DNA of 64,000 nt from DASPKM01 sp035628135 (lineage in GTDB: Bacteria > Bacteroidota > Bacteroidia > Chitinophagales > Chitinophagaceae). Below the pieces are notes generated by a model, which made no database searches, had not been told where the DNA came from, and was given only the letters and a program-made list of their open reading frames with translations. Within the stretch, counting starts at the first letter, position 1. Each line of letters opens with the position of its first letter. Shown piece by piece: positions 42,553-50,586 of this stretch. The stretch covers positions 186,001 to 250,000 of the forward strand of contig DASPKM010000011.1 in NCBI GenBank assembly GCA_035628135.1. Direction: 5' to 3'. The position numbers were made by a program, and so were the translations under genes.

Positions 42553-44394
42553 TTACTTTACGTGCAGCAGGCTTACCTTTCCATCCATAGTGGACACCAG
42601 CACGCGTTGCCTGTCCAGCACACGCACCGTATTCACCATTGAATTATCCAGCTTGTATTTCCAGGCGATCTTTTGCTGCGCGGGGTCGATGCAATATACC
42701 ACGCCCGACCGCGTGCCAAAAAATACCTGCCCGTCTTTTTCAACCGGCATGGATGGCACGTGATCGTACCGGTACCCGCAGTGCATTTTCCATGCGGCCG
42801 ATTGTTTACCCGCGGTTGTATGAAAAGCCACCAGCGTATCGTTCATCGTTTTGCCGTACACAAGTTGCCCATCGCCCGACAAACCAATAGACTCCCTTAC
42901 CGCGCATTCTTTGCTGCGCCACGCGGTAACACCGGTATTAGCATCGATAGCTGTAATGTATTTATCGGGAGCAACTACATATACCATCCCATTTGTAGCC
43001 ACCGGAATGCACGAAGCAGGTGAAAAATGCCTTACAGTAGATCCGTTATTCCATTTCCATACAAGTTTGCCGGTAGCCTTATCCATCGCATACAGGTAAG
43101 TGTCCCATGCGCCCGTAATTATTTTTCCATCATACAACAATGGGGTGCTCACAACAGGGCCCGTCAATCCATCGAACGACCATAGCTCTTTGCCCGAAGA
43201 CAATTGCAGGGCGCGGAAACGATGGTCGCTTCCGCCGATGTACACCACACCGTTATCTATAAGTGGTGAGCCCAGCACCGCCGCCTGCGTGCTGAACTTC
43301 CATTGTAATTTTCCATTCTTGCTGTTGAGGCAATAAATATTTCCATCGGCCGAGCCAAATACTACTTTGTTCCCGCTGACCGCGGGTGATGAAAAAACAG
43401 AAGCTCCTGTTGTAAACGACCATTTGGATTTTCCCGTTGATAAGCTCAACGCTTCTATCCTGCCCTGCTGGTTACCGAAAATGGCTAGTCCATCTGTTAC
43501 CGCTGGCGTGGATATTACATTGGATGTTGAATGAAATGTCCAACGCGGCTGAACACCGGGGTATTGATCGTTCATGCTGTATTCGGGCCTGGGAAATATT
43601 TTTGGTTGATAGGATTGCTGAGCAATTTTTACCCTGGCCCATGGTGTGAATGTTTGTACGCCAGGCTGCCGTTCGCTGAAGATGGCGGAATCTGCTGAAA
43701 TATCCACGAGGTTATATCCGCCGATGGCCGCCCTTGCGCGCAGGTTCGACCGTCCCATTACCGCAGGTATGTCTTCAAAATTCATTTTGCGGTTCGCATG
43801 TCCATGCCCGCACAAAGCAAGAATGGTATTGTATTGTTTTAGGCGTTCTGTTATTTCGTACCAGTTGTCCAGGCCGTTGTCCAATGGGTAATGGTTCAGG
43901 AATATCAATGGCTGGCCGCGCGGCGTTTGCTTCAGCAGGCTATCGAGCCAGTTCACCGCATCTCTCGGCACATGTCCATCGCTCATGCGCACGTATGGGC
44001 CAGACGCACATCCGATAAAGCGGATGCCGCCATAATCGAACACAAATTTATCAGACCCGAACGTCTGTACAAATCCAAAGCCTCCGCTCTCGCTCCAACC
44101 GGTATCGTGATTACCGGGAATAATATAGTATGGCACATCGAGACTGTCCAGGATCTGTTTGGCCATCTTTAATTCTGCTGCCGTACCCAGTTCGGTAATG
44201 TCGCCGGTAATTACCACGAACGACACATCGTCCATGGCATTGATGTCTTTTACCGTTCTGCGCAGGTCTTCCTCGGCCAGGCCATTGCCGGAAATGTGGG
44301 TGTCTGAAATAAATGCGAAGCGGAAGGTCTTGATTTGCGACCAGCAAACACTTGTGCAGCAAAGCAATACGAGGAAAAAAACAAAGCGCTTCAT
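42553..44394 (-). CDS. Secreted metallophosphoesterase fused to PQQ-type beta-propeller
   Basis: 613 residues from the ATG at 44394. Signal peptide MKRFVFFLVLLCCTSVCWSQ, then a calcineurin-like phosphoesterase domain with metal-binding motifs ISDTH, VITGDITE, PGNHD and GHGHANR. From about residue 275 the chain turns into repeated beta-propeller blades (for example YCLNSKNGKLQWKF, YAMDKATGKLVWKW) of the BamB/PQQ-quinoprotein type, about seven. The propeller lacks any enzyme signature I can see and may bind protein or wall. A longer frame to 44439 would bury the signal peptide. Substrate unknown; the two-domain build suggests a periplasmic or surface role. Confidence 0.82.
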   Translation of the reverse strand: MKRFVFFLVLLCCTSVCWSQIKTFRFAFISDTHISGNGLAEEDLRRTVKDINAMDDVSFVVITGDITELGTAAELKMAKQILDSLDVPYYIIPGNHDTGWSESGGFGFVQTFGSDKFVFDYGGIRFIGCASGPYVRMSDGHVPRDAVNWLDSLLKQTPRGQPLIFLNHYPLDNGLDNWYEITERLKQYNTILALCGHGHANRKMNFEDIPAVMGRSNLRARAAIGGYNLVDISADSAIFSERQPGVQTFTPWARVKIAQQSYQPKIFPRPEYSMNDQYPGVQPRWTFHSTSNVISTPAVTDGLAIFGNQQGRIEALSLSTGKSKWSFTTGASVFSSPAVSGNKVVFGSADGNIYCLNSKNGKLQWKFSTQAAVLGSPLIDNGVVYIGGSDHRFRALQLSSGKELWSFDGLTGPVVSTPLLYDGKIITGAWDTYLYAMDKATGKLVWKWNNGSTVRHFSPASCIPVATNGMVYVVAPDKYITAIDANTGVTAWRSKECAVRESIGLSGDGQLVYGKTMNDTLVAFHTTAGKQSAAWKMHCGYRYDHVPSMPVEKDGQVFFGTRSGVVYCIDPAQQKIAWKYKLDNSMVNTVRVLDRQRVLVSTMDGKVSLLHVK

Positions 44395-44482
44395 TGTGTT
44401 GGCGTATGACAGCTCGTTAACAATATAGCCAGTCGGCAATTTATCAATTTAATATATATTGAGACCCCAAAACCCCTTAACC

Positions 44483-45070
44483 ATGCTCCTCGATATTTCG
44501 TCCTGGTGGCAAGCCATGGGCTCATTTGAAAAGATTCTGTGGGCAATTGCGCTGGTATTTTCAGTTTTATTTATTGTGCAGTCTGTACTGTCGGCTGCCG
44601 GCGGCGATACCGGCGAAGCAACCGGCGATGCGGACCTTTATGTGGGTGAAGATGCGGGTATCGGCTACCAATTCTTTACCATTAAGAACATGGTGGCATT
44701 CTTTACCATGTTCGGGTGGGTGGGCGTTGCCGCGTACAAGGGCGGCGCCAACGAATGGCTCACCATCATTGCGGCATTGGTAGGCGGCCTGGCGATGGTG
44801 GGCATAATGGCGCTGTTGTTTAAGAACGTGGCCAAGCTTAAACACAGTGGCACCATGCAAATAAGCAATGCCATGGACCAGGTGGGAGAAACTTACCTGT
44901 TCATTCCCGCCAAACGCGGCGGCATAGGCAAGGTGCACGTAAAAGTGCAGGGCGCATTGCAGGAGCTGCAGGCGCTGACAGACGATGCCCATGATATTCC
45001 AACCGGCAAGCTCATAAAGGTCACCGGTATCCTGAACAACAAGATATTGCTGGTAACAGCTATTTACTGA
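44483..45070 (+). CDS. NfeD-like membrane protein with C-terminal OB domain
   Basis: 195 residues from the ATG at 44483. Three hydrophobic segments (about 13-35, 62-80, 90-112) are followed by a soluble beta-rich domain (GGIGKVHVKVQGALQELQA ... GKLIKVTGILNNKILLV broken by variable residues) like the OB fold of NfeD proteins. The next gene, 22 bp downstream, encodes a flotillin-like protein; NfeD-flotillin pairs are widespread and act together in membrane microdomain organisation. An in-frame TTG at 44459 was judged too early. Confidence 0.8.
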   Translation: MLLDISSWWQAMGSFEKILWAIALVFSVLFIVQSVLSAAGGDTGEATGDADLYVGEDAGIGYQFFTIKNMVAFFTMFGWVGVAAYKGGANEWLTIIAALVGGLAMVGIMALLFKNVAKLKHSGTMQISNAMDQVGETYLFIPAKRGGIGKVHVKVQGALQELQALTDDAHDIPTGKLIKVTGILNNKILLVTAIY

Positions 45071-45092
45071 TCAACTTCAAACCCCTAAGATT

Positions 45093-46652
45093 ATGACTTT
45101 CGATTACATCCTGATTGTGATTGCGGTAGCGGTCCTGTTCCTCTTCGTGATGATCCTGTCTATGTTCCGGCGCTACAAGCGTTGCCCCAGCGACAGGATA
45201 CTGGTGGTATATGGTAAAGTGGGCAGCGGCCCTGATGGGCATAAAAGCGCAAAGTGTATTCATGGCGGCGCAGCCTTCATCTGGCCTATCATACAGGATT
45301 ATTCTTTTATCGACCTCACGCCTATTTCCATCGAGGTAAACCTTACCAATGCACTAAGCAAGCAAAACATCCGGGTAGACGTTCCTTCGCGCTTTACCGT
45401 CGGTATCTCCACGGAGCCCGCCGTTATGCAAAACGCCGCGGAACGCCTGCTGGGACTGCAACGCCCGCAGATACACGATTTGGCAAAGGACATCATCCTC
45501 GGGCAAATGCGCCTGGTGGTGGCCATGATGGACATTGAAGAGATCAACAACAACCGCGATAAGTTCCTCGCCAACATCGCTTCTAACGTAGAAGCCGAAT
45601 TGAACAAGATCGGTCTTAAAATGATCAACGTAAACGTTACGGACATCAAGGACGAAAGCGGTTATATAGAAGCGTTAGGCAAGGAAGCTGCGGCTAAAGC
45701 AATCAACGAAGCCAAGAAGAGCGTGGCCGAACAGGAGCGCATCGGTGAAGTGGGCAAGGCAGAAGCAGACCGCTCCCGCGACGTAAGCATTCAGCAAACT
45801 CAAAAGGACAGGGACGTGAGGATCGCCGAAACGCAGCGCGACCGCGACACCCAGATAGCCATTGCCACCAAGGACAAGGAAGTATTGATCGCCGGAGCCA
45901 AGCGCGATGAGAGCATCGGCAAAGTGGAAGCAGAAAGGGACACGCGCATCAAAAGCGCTGAGGCCAACGCGTTAGCCATACAGGGCGAGAACCAATCGAA
46001 GATCGCGATTGCCAACTCCGATGCAGACAGGCGCCAGCGCGAGGCAGAAGCATTGAAAAAAGCGATGGCCTCCGAAAAAGTGCAGGCCGCCAAAGCATTG
46101 GAAGAAGCATACCTGGCAGAACAAAAAGCAGAACAGGCCAGGGCGGAGCGCGAAAGGGCATCTCAAAACGCCAACGTGGTGGTGAGTGCCGAAATACAAA
46201 AACAAAAAGCCATCATCGAAGCCCAAGCCGAAGCAGAAAGGCTGCGCGAAAAAGCAAAGGGCGAGGCCGATGCCATCTTCGCGAAACTTGAAGCAGAGGC
46301 CCGCGGCATGTATGAAATACTGACCAAGCAGGCCGAAGGTTTGGATAAGATCGTAAAAGCTGCCGGCAACAACCCGAAAGACGCTGTGTTGCTGTTGATA
46401 TCAGATAAACTGCCGGAGTTGGTGAAAATGCAAACCGAAGCCATTAAGAATATCAAGATCGATAAGATCACCGTATGGGAGAACGGCCAAAACGGCGACG
46501 GCAAAAACGCCACCGCCAACTTTGTGTCGGGCTTGTACAAAGCAGTGCCCCCGCTAAAAGATATTTTCGACATGGCGGGGATGGACCTGCCTAATTATCT
46601 CGGAAAGAAAAACGGGGACGACACTACCGCCGACGTAGTGGAAATAAAATAG
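45093..46652 (+). CDS. Flotillin-like SPFH protein (YqiK/FloT family)
   Basis: 519 residues. N-terminal membrane helix (about 5-25), SPFH/PHB domain (about 30-200, with VDVPSRFTVGISTEP), then a long coiled-coil flotillin region rich in Ala, Glu and Lys to about 420, and a C-terminal globular tail. Residues 229-294 are six consecutive 11-residue repeats (RDVSIQQTQKD, RDVRIAETQRD, RDTQIAIATKD and so on). Flotillins oligomerise at the inner membrane and organise lipid domains. Forms an operon with the NfeD-like gene. A strong terminator follows. Confidence 0.9.
   Translation: MTFDYILIVIAVAVLFLFVMILSMFRRYKRCPSDRILVVYGKVGSGPDGHKSAKCIHGGAAFIWPIIQDYSFIDLTPISIEVNLTNALSKQNIRVDVPSRFTVGISTEPAVMQNAAERLLGLQRPQIHDLAKDIILGQMRLVVAMMDIEEINNNRDKFLANIASNVEAELNKIGLKMINVNVTDIKDESGYIEALGKEAAAKAINEAKKSVAEQERIGEVGKAEADRSRDVSIQQTQKDRDVRIAETQRDRDTQIAIATKDKEVLIAGAKRDESIGKVEAERDTRIKSAEANALAIQGENQSKIAIANSDADRRQREAEALKKAMASEKVQAAKALEEAYLAEQKAEQARAERERASQNANVVVSAEIQKQKAIIEAQAEAERLREKAKGEADAIFAKLEAEARGMYEILTKQAEGLDKIVKAAGNNPKDAVLLLISDKLPELVKMQTEAIKNIKIDKITVWENGQNGDGKNATANFVSGLYKAVPPLKDIFDMAGMDLPNYLGKKNGDDTTADVVEIK
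45777..45974 (+). repeat. Six 11-residue (33-bp) coding repeats in the flotillin gene
   Basis: Encodes residues 229-294: units of exactly 11 residues with a hydrophobic position four and Asp/Arg at the unit joins. Spacing fits a hendecad coiled coil. Confidence 0.75.
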
Positions 46653-46676
46653 CAACGCTTTTTATTAAGTATCTTT

Positions 46677-46710
46677 AAAACAGGTATCGCCCAAAACGAT
46701 ACCTGTTTTT
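46677..46710 (+). terminator. Rho-independent terminator directly before the ubiA start codon
   Basis: Perfect 13-bp stem AACAGGTATCG / CGATACCTGTT around loop CCCAAAA, flanked by A on the left and followed by T5. The ATG of the next gene begins at 46711, immediately after the T run. Confidence 0.85.
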
Positions 46711-47571
46711 ATGTTGCACCGTTCTACCATCCAACTGCTGCGCTTTCACTTTTCCATTTTTTTATTGCCCGTGTATTTGTTTGCATTGAGCCAGGTGCCC
46801 GAGGTGGATTGGGCGGATGCGCTGCTGGTATTTACCGTGTTGCATGTATTGGTGTATCCATCCAGCAATGGGTATAATTCGTATATGGACCGGGACACCA
46901 GTCCTATCGGGGGATTGGAAAAACCGCTGCAACCCACCCGGCAATTGTTCTATGTAACTGTTATAATGGATGCAGCGGCGATAGCGCTCGGTTTGGTAGT
47001 AAGCATTTATTTTGCTGCGGGTGTTGCGTTATACATCCTGGCATCGCGGGCTTATAGCTACCGGGGCATTCGCCTAAAAAAATATCCTGTCACGGGCTAC
47101 CTGGTAGTTGTAATATTCCAGGGCGCATTGACTTTTGTGCTTGCATATCACGGAAGCAGCCGCGGCCATAGTTTTAACGTACCTGTTTGGGGTGTAGCGG
47201 CCGCGGCCTGCCTTATCGGTGGATATTATCCACTTACGCAGGTGTACCAGCATGCCGAGGATAAAGCCGATGGCGTAACGACCATCAGCTATGTGCTGGG
47301 AAAAAGAGGAACATTCATTTTTTGCGGGTTGGTATTTTCGATTGCAACCGCATGCATGTTCTTCTTGTTTAACGATAAAGGGAATTTATGGCCCTTCTAT
47401 TTATTTCTCTTGTGCATGGGGCCAATGGTATGGTTTTTTATACAATGGATGAGAAAGGTTTGGCAACATGAACAGCATGCCAGTTTCAGGAATAGCCTTG
47501 TTATGAATGTGCTGGCGGCGGTTTGCACCACGGTTTGTTTCATTATCATGATCATAAACAAGGCTGTTTGA
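46711..47571 (+). CDS. UbiA-family prenyltransferase
   Basis: 286 residues, about eight membrane helices. UbiA enzymes attach polyprenyl or other isoprenoid chains to aromatic acceptors. First aspartate-rich motif NGYNSYMDRD (Asn56, Asp60, Asp62) and second motif YQHAEDKADG (Asp184, Asp187) bind the diphosphate through magnesium. The gene is translationally coupled to the type III PKS gene (TTGA overlap), so the acceptor is probably the PKS product; this is inference. Its ATG immediately follows a terminator hairpin, leaving no room for a normal leader unless the hairpin is part of it. Confidence 0.85.
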   Translation: MLHRSTIQLLRFHFSIFLLPVYLFALSQVPEVDWADALLVFTVLHVLVYPSSNGYNSYMDRDTSPIGGLEKPLQPTRQLFYVTVIMDAAAIALGLVVSIYFAAGVALYILASRAYSYRGIRLKKYPVTGYLVVVIFQGALTFVLAYHGSSRGHSFNVPVWGVAAAACLIGGYYPLTQVYQHAEDKADGVTTISYVLGKRGTFIFCGLVFSIATACMFFLFNDKGNLWPFYLFLLCMGPMVWFFIQWMRKVWQHEQHASFRNSLVMNVLAAVCTTVCFIIMIINKAV

Positions 47572-48692
47572 GTAAAATTATTTCCATAGGCACAGCAGTT
47601 CCAAGGCACCGGCACGAGCAAAGCAGGATACTTCAATTCATGCAGCAGGTTTTTGCCATGGATGAAACCGAAAACCGCAAACTGAAATTCCTGTACAACC
47701 GCAGCGGCATCGATACACGTTATTCAGTCATTCGCGATTACAGCCGCCCGCTGCACGAATGGAGATTTTACCCGCAAAGCGAAAACCTCGAACCCTTCCC
47801 TTCGCTGGAGCAAAGAATGACCTACTTTAATAAGTACGCTGCCCCACTGTCGGTGGACGCCATCAGGAATTGCCTCGATGGAAAAATGCACGATCATTCC
47901 ATTACGCACATCATAACGGTCAGCTGTACGGGCATGAGCGCGCCGGGCCTCGACCTGCAGGTAATGGAACTGATGGACCTTCCCAAAAATATTTACCGCA
48001 CTTCGGTAAACTTCATGGGCTGCTATGCCGCCATTCACGCATTGAAGATGGCCGATGCCATTTGCAAAACAGAAAGCCATGCCAAAGTGATGATCGTTTG
48101 CACCGAATTGTGCACCCTGCACTTTCAACGCGAGCCTACGCAGGATAACATCGCTTCCAGTCTTTTATTCGGCGATGGCAGCGCGGCCGCGTTGGTGGTG
48201 TCGGAAGATGAAGCGAGGCCGGGGCTGCGCCTGGACAGTTTTTATTCCGAAGTAGTTCCAAAAGGGAAAAAAGACATGGCCTGGGAACTTTCATCAACAG
48301 GCTTTTTAATGACGCTCAGTGGATATGTGCCCGAGTTGCTGGAAGAAGATTTTGAACCGTTGGTATCGCGTGCATTGCAATACGCCAACACTGCAAAAAA
48401 TGACATCGCGCACTGGTGCGTGCATCCCGGCGGCAAACGCATATTGGAATCTATCCATAAAAGTCTTGGCCTGCACAATGGTGAGCTGCAACCTTCTTAT
48501 GATGTATTGCAAAAATTCGGGAATATGTCTTCACCCACTATTTTATTTGTATTGAAAGATATTCTTCACCAACTCTCGATAGGCAATGCGCAAAACAATA
48601 AGGCAATGCGCGATGGCCACTCACCGCAAAAAGTGCTGGGAGCAGCTTTCGGCCCCGGACTAACAATGGAAACTTTTGTAGCTTCATATTAA
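47568..48692 (+). CDS. Type III polyketide synthase (chalcone/stilbene synthase family)
   Basis: 374 residues from the TTG at 47568, which overlaps the ubiA stop as TTGA; the conserved start SKIISIGTAVPRH follows at once. The thiolase-fold catalytic triad is intact: Cys152 in NFMGCYAAIHAL, His286 in CVHPGGKR, Asn319 in GNMSSPTILF. The C-terminal GAAFGPGLTMET signature loop is also present. Such homodimeric enzymes extend an acyl-CoA starter with malonyl-CoA to make alkylresorcinols, pyrones or phloroglucinols. Starter and chain length cannot be read from sequence. Its stop overlaps the methyltransferase start (TAATG). Confidence 0.93.
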   Translation: MSKIISIGTAVPRHRHEQSRILQFMQQVFAMDETENRKLKFLYNRSGIDTRYSVIRDYSRPLHEWRFYPQSENLEPFPSLEQRMTYFNKYAAPLSVDAIRNCLDGKMHDHSITHIITVSCTGMSAPGLDLQVMELMDLPKNIYRTSVNFMGCYAAIHALKMADAICKTESHAKVMIVCTELCTLHFQREPTQDNIASSLLFGDGSAAALVVSEDEARPGLRLDSFYSEVVPKGKKDMAWELSSTGFLMTLSGYVPELLEEDFEPLVSRALQYANTAKNDIAHWCVHPGGKRILESIHKSLGLHNGELQPSYDVLQKFGNMSSPTILFVLKDILHQLSIGNAQNNKAMRDGHSPQKVLGAAFGPGLTMETFVASY

Positions 48693-49396
48693 TGCCTTCG
48701 TTCCGCAACCGTTCATATCAACCGGAGTTGCTCGACCGCCCGGATATTCCTTTCGATGACATCAGGCGCAATATGGATGAGCTGGATTTCATCAACACCT
48801 GGCTGGGAGGCCATGCTATTACTGTTGCAGGATTAAAAAAAATGCTGCGTGGTGTTGCGGGCGATCATCTTGTCATCTGCGAAATAGGTTGTGGCGGCGG
48901 CAATAACCTGCGCGCTGTTGACCGTTGGCTGCAAAAGAAAAAGATCCGCGCCTCTTACATCGGCATCGATATCAATCCGCATTGCATTGAGCATGCAAAA
49001 GCAACCGCCCGACTTGGCAATGCTGAATGGATCACTGCCGATTATAAAGCAGTACAGTTCGATGTAAAGCCCCATATTATTTTTACTTCCCTTTTCTGCC
49101 ACCATTTTACCGATGATGAGCTAACGTTCATGGTGAGATGGATGCGCGACAATACCCGCATGGGCTTTTTCATCAACGATCTGCACCGTCATCCGCTTGC
49201 CTTTCACTCCATCCGCCTGCTCACCAGGCTTTTCTCCCGGTCATATCTTGTAAAAAACGATGCTCCCCTATCTGTATTAAGGGGGTTTTCCCGAAAAGAA
49301 TTAAGTACCCTGATGCAGCGGCCAGGGCTTTTAAACTGTTCTATTGAATGGAGGTGGGCGTTCCGATGGTTGGTAGTAGCAAAAAAGGCATCGTAA
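48692..49396 (+). CDS. Class I SAM-dependent methyltransferase of the PKS operon
   Basis: 234 residues. SAM-binding motif EIGCGGGNN at 64-72, acidic ribose contact in YIGIDINPHC, and an FTSLFCHHFTDDEL segment where motif IV would be. The C-terminal half (FFINDLHRHPLAFHSIRLLTRLF, NDAPLSVLRGFSRKEL) looks membrane-associated or hydrophobic-substrate-binding. Its ATG overlaps the PKS stop by one base. By analogy with PKS-methyltransferase-hydroxylase operons it probably methylates the polyketide ring or hydroxyl. Confidence 0.85.
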   Translation: MPSFRNRSYQPELLDRPDIPFDDIRRNMDELDFINTWLGGHAITVAGLKKMLRGVAGDHLVICEIGCGGGNNLRAVDRWLQKKKIRASYIGIDINPHCIEHAKATARLGNAEWITADYKAVQFDVKPHIIFTSLFCHHFTDDELTFMVRWMRDNTRMGFFINDLHRHPLAFHSIRLLTRLFSRSYLVKNDAPLSVLRGFSRKELSTLMQRPGLLNCSIEWRWAFRWLVVAKKAS

Positions 49397-49421
49397 TGTG
49401 CAATGCGCACATTGATAACAC

Positions 49422-50582
49422 ATGAGAAAAAGCGGTTCATATTACGACGTTGCGGTAATAGGCGGTGGACTGGCGGGGCTTGCCTTGTCCATACAATCGG
49501 CGCGCGCCGGGTACAACACCATCCTGTTCGAAAAAGAGCAATATCCTTTTCACCGTGTTTGCGGCGAATACATCAGCCTGGAAAGCTGGAATTTCCTGGA
49601 AGACCTGGGCCTGCCGCTGAGCGATATGAACCTGCCGATCATCAAACGCGTACAGGTGTCCGCGCCCAATGGCAACACCATCGAACACCAACTGCCATTG
49701 GGCGGGTTCGGCATCAGCCGTTACACCATCGATCAACTGATGGCGGAAATTGCAAAGCGCGCCGGAGTGCATGTAATAGAAGGTGTAAAGATCACCGAGG
49801 CCAGGTTCAATGGATCAGCCTTTGAGCTGCACCCCGACCGTGCCCGCAAGGCAACGCAGGATACCGTTCACGCGTACATGGTGGCTGGCAGTTATGGCAA
49901 GCGCAGCAACCTCGATGTAAAATGGGAGCGTGATTTTGTGCAGCACAAACCCAATAAGCTGAACAATTACATCGGTGTAAAATATCATATCCGGACCGAG
50001 CATCCGCCGGACCTGATTGCGCTGCATAATTTCAGCAACGGGTATTGCGGCATTTCGCAGATAGAGGATAACAAATATTGTTTGTGTTACCTTACCACCG
50101 CCGAAAACCTGAAGCAATGCGGCAATTCCATCAGGGAAATGGAAAAAACAGTGCTGGCTAAAAATCCGTTCCTGGAAAAAATATTCCACAACGCGGATTT
50201 TGTCCTGGAAGAACCAGTGACCATTTCGCAGATAAGCTTTGAGAAAAAATCGCTGGTACAAGACCATGTGCTGATGGTGGGCGATGCGGCGGGAATGATT
50301 ACGCCCTTGTGCGGCAATGGCATGAGCATGGCGCTGCACGCAGGCAAGCTGGCTTTCAGGGAAATGGATGCATTTTTACAAAACGATGCGAGCCGGCAGG
50401 AAATGGAAACCAGGTATGCCAAAGCATGGAAAAAGCATTTTGCAGGACGAATGCGTATAGGTAGATTTATACAACGGTTTTTCGGGCACGCGGTGCTATC
50501 CAACGTGCTGATCTCCTCTATCAAGCCATTCCCGCGCGTTGCCGGCTGGCTGATCAGGCAAACCCACGGAGAACCCTTTTGA
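49422..50582 (+). CDS. FAD-dependent oxidoreductase/monooxygenase of the PKS operon
   Basis: 386 residues. FAD-binding GGGLAGLALS motif at 14-23, a RVCGEYIS segment, and the second FAD motif VGDAAGMITPLCGNGMSMA near 284-303. It belongs to the geranylgeranyl-reductase/PHBH-like flavoprotein group, so it may hydroxylate an aromatic ring or reduce an isoprenoid chain. Both options make sense next to a UbiA prenyltransferase and a type III PKS. Starts 25 bp after the methyltransferase stop; the next gene follows after 4 bp. Confidence 0.85.
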   Translation: MRKSGSYYDVAVIGGGLAGLALSIQSARAGYNTILFEKEQYPFHRVCGEYISLESWNFLEDLGLPLSDMNLPIIKRVQVSAPNGNTIEHQLPLGGFGISRYTIDQLMAEIAKRAGVHVIEGVKITEARFNGSAFELHPDRARKATQDTVHAYMVAGSYGKRSNLDVKWERDFVQHKPNKLNNYIGVKYHIRTEHPPDLIALHNFSNGYCGISQIEDNKYCLCYLTTAENLKQCGNSIREMEKTVLAKNPFLEKIFHNADFVLEEPVTISQISFEKKSLVQDHVLMVGDAAGMITPLCGNGMSMALHAGKLAFREMDAFLQNDASRQEMETRYAKAWKKHFAGRMRIGRFIQRFFGHAVLSNVLISSIKPFPRVAGWLIRQTHGEPF

Positions 50583-50586
50583 AAAC

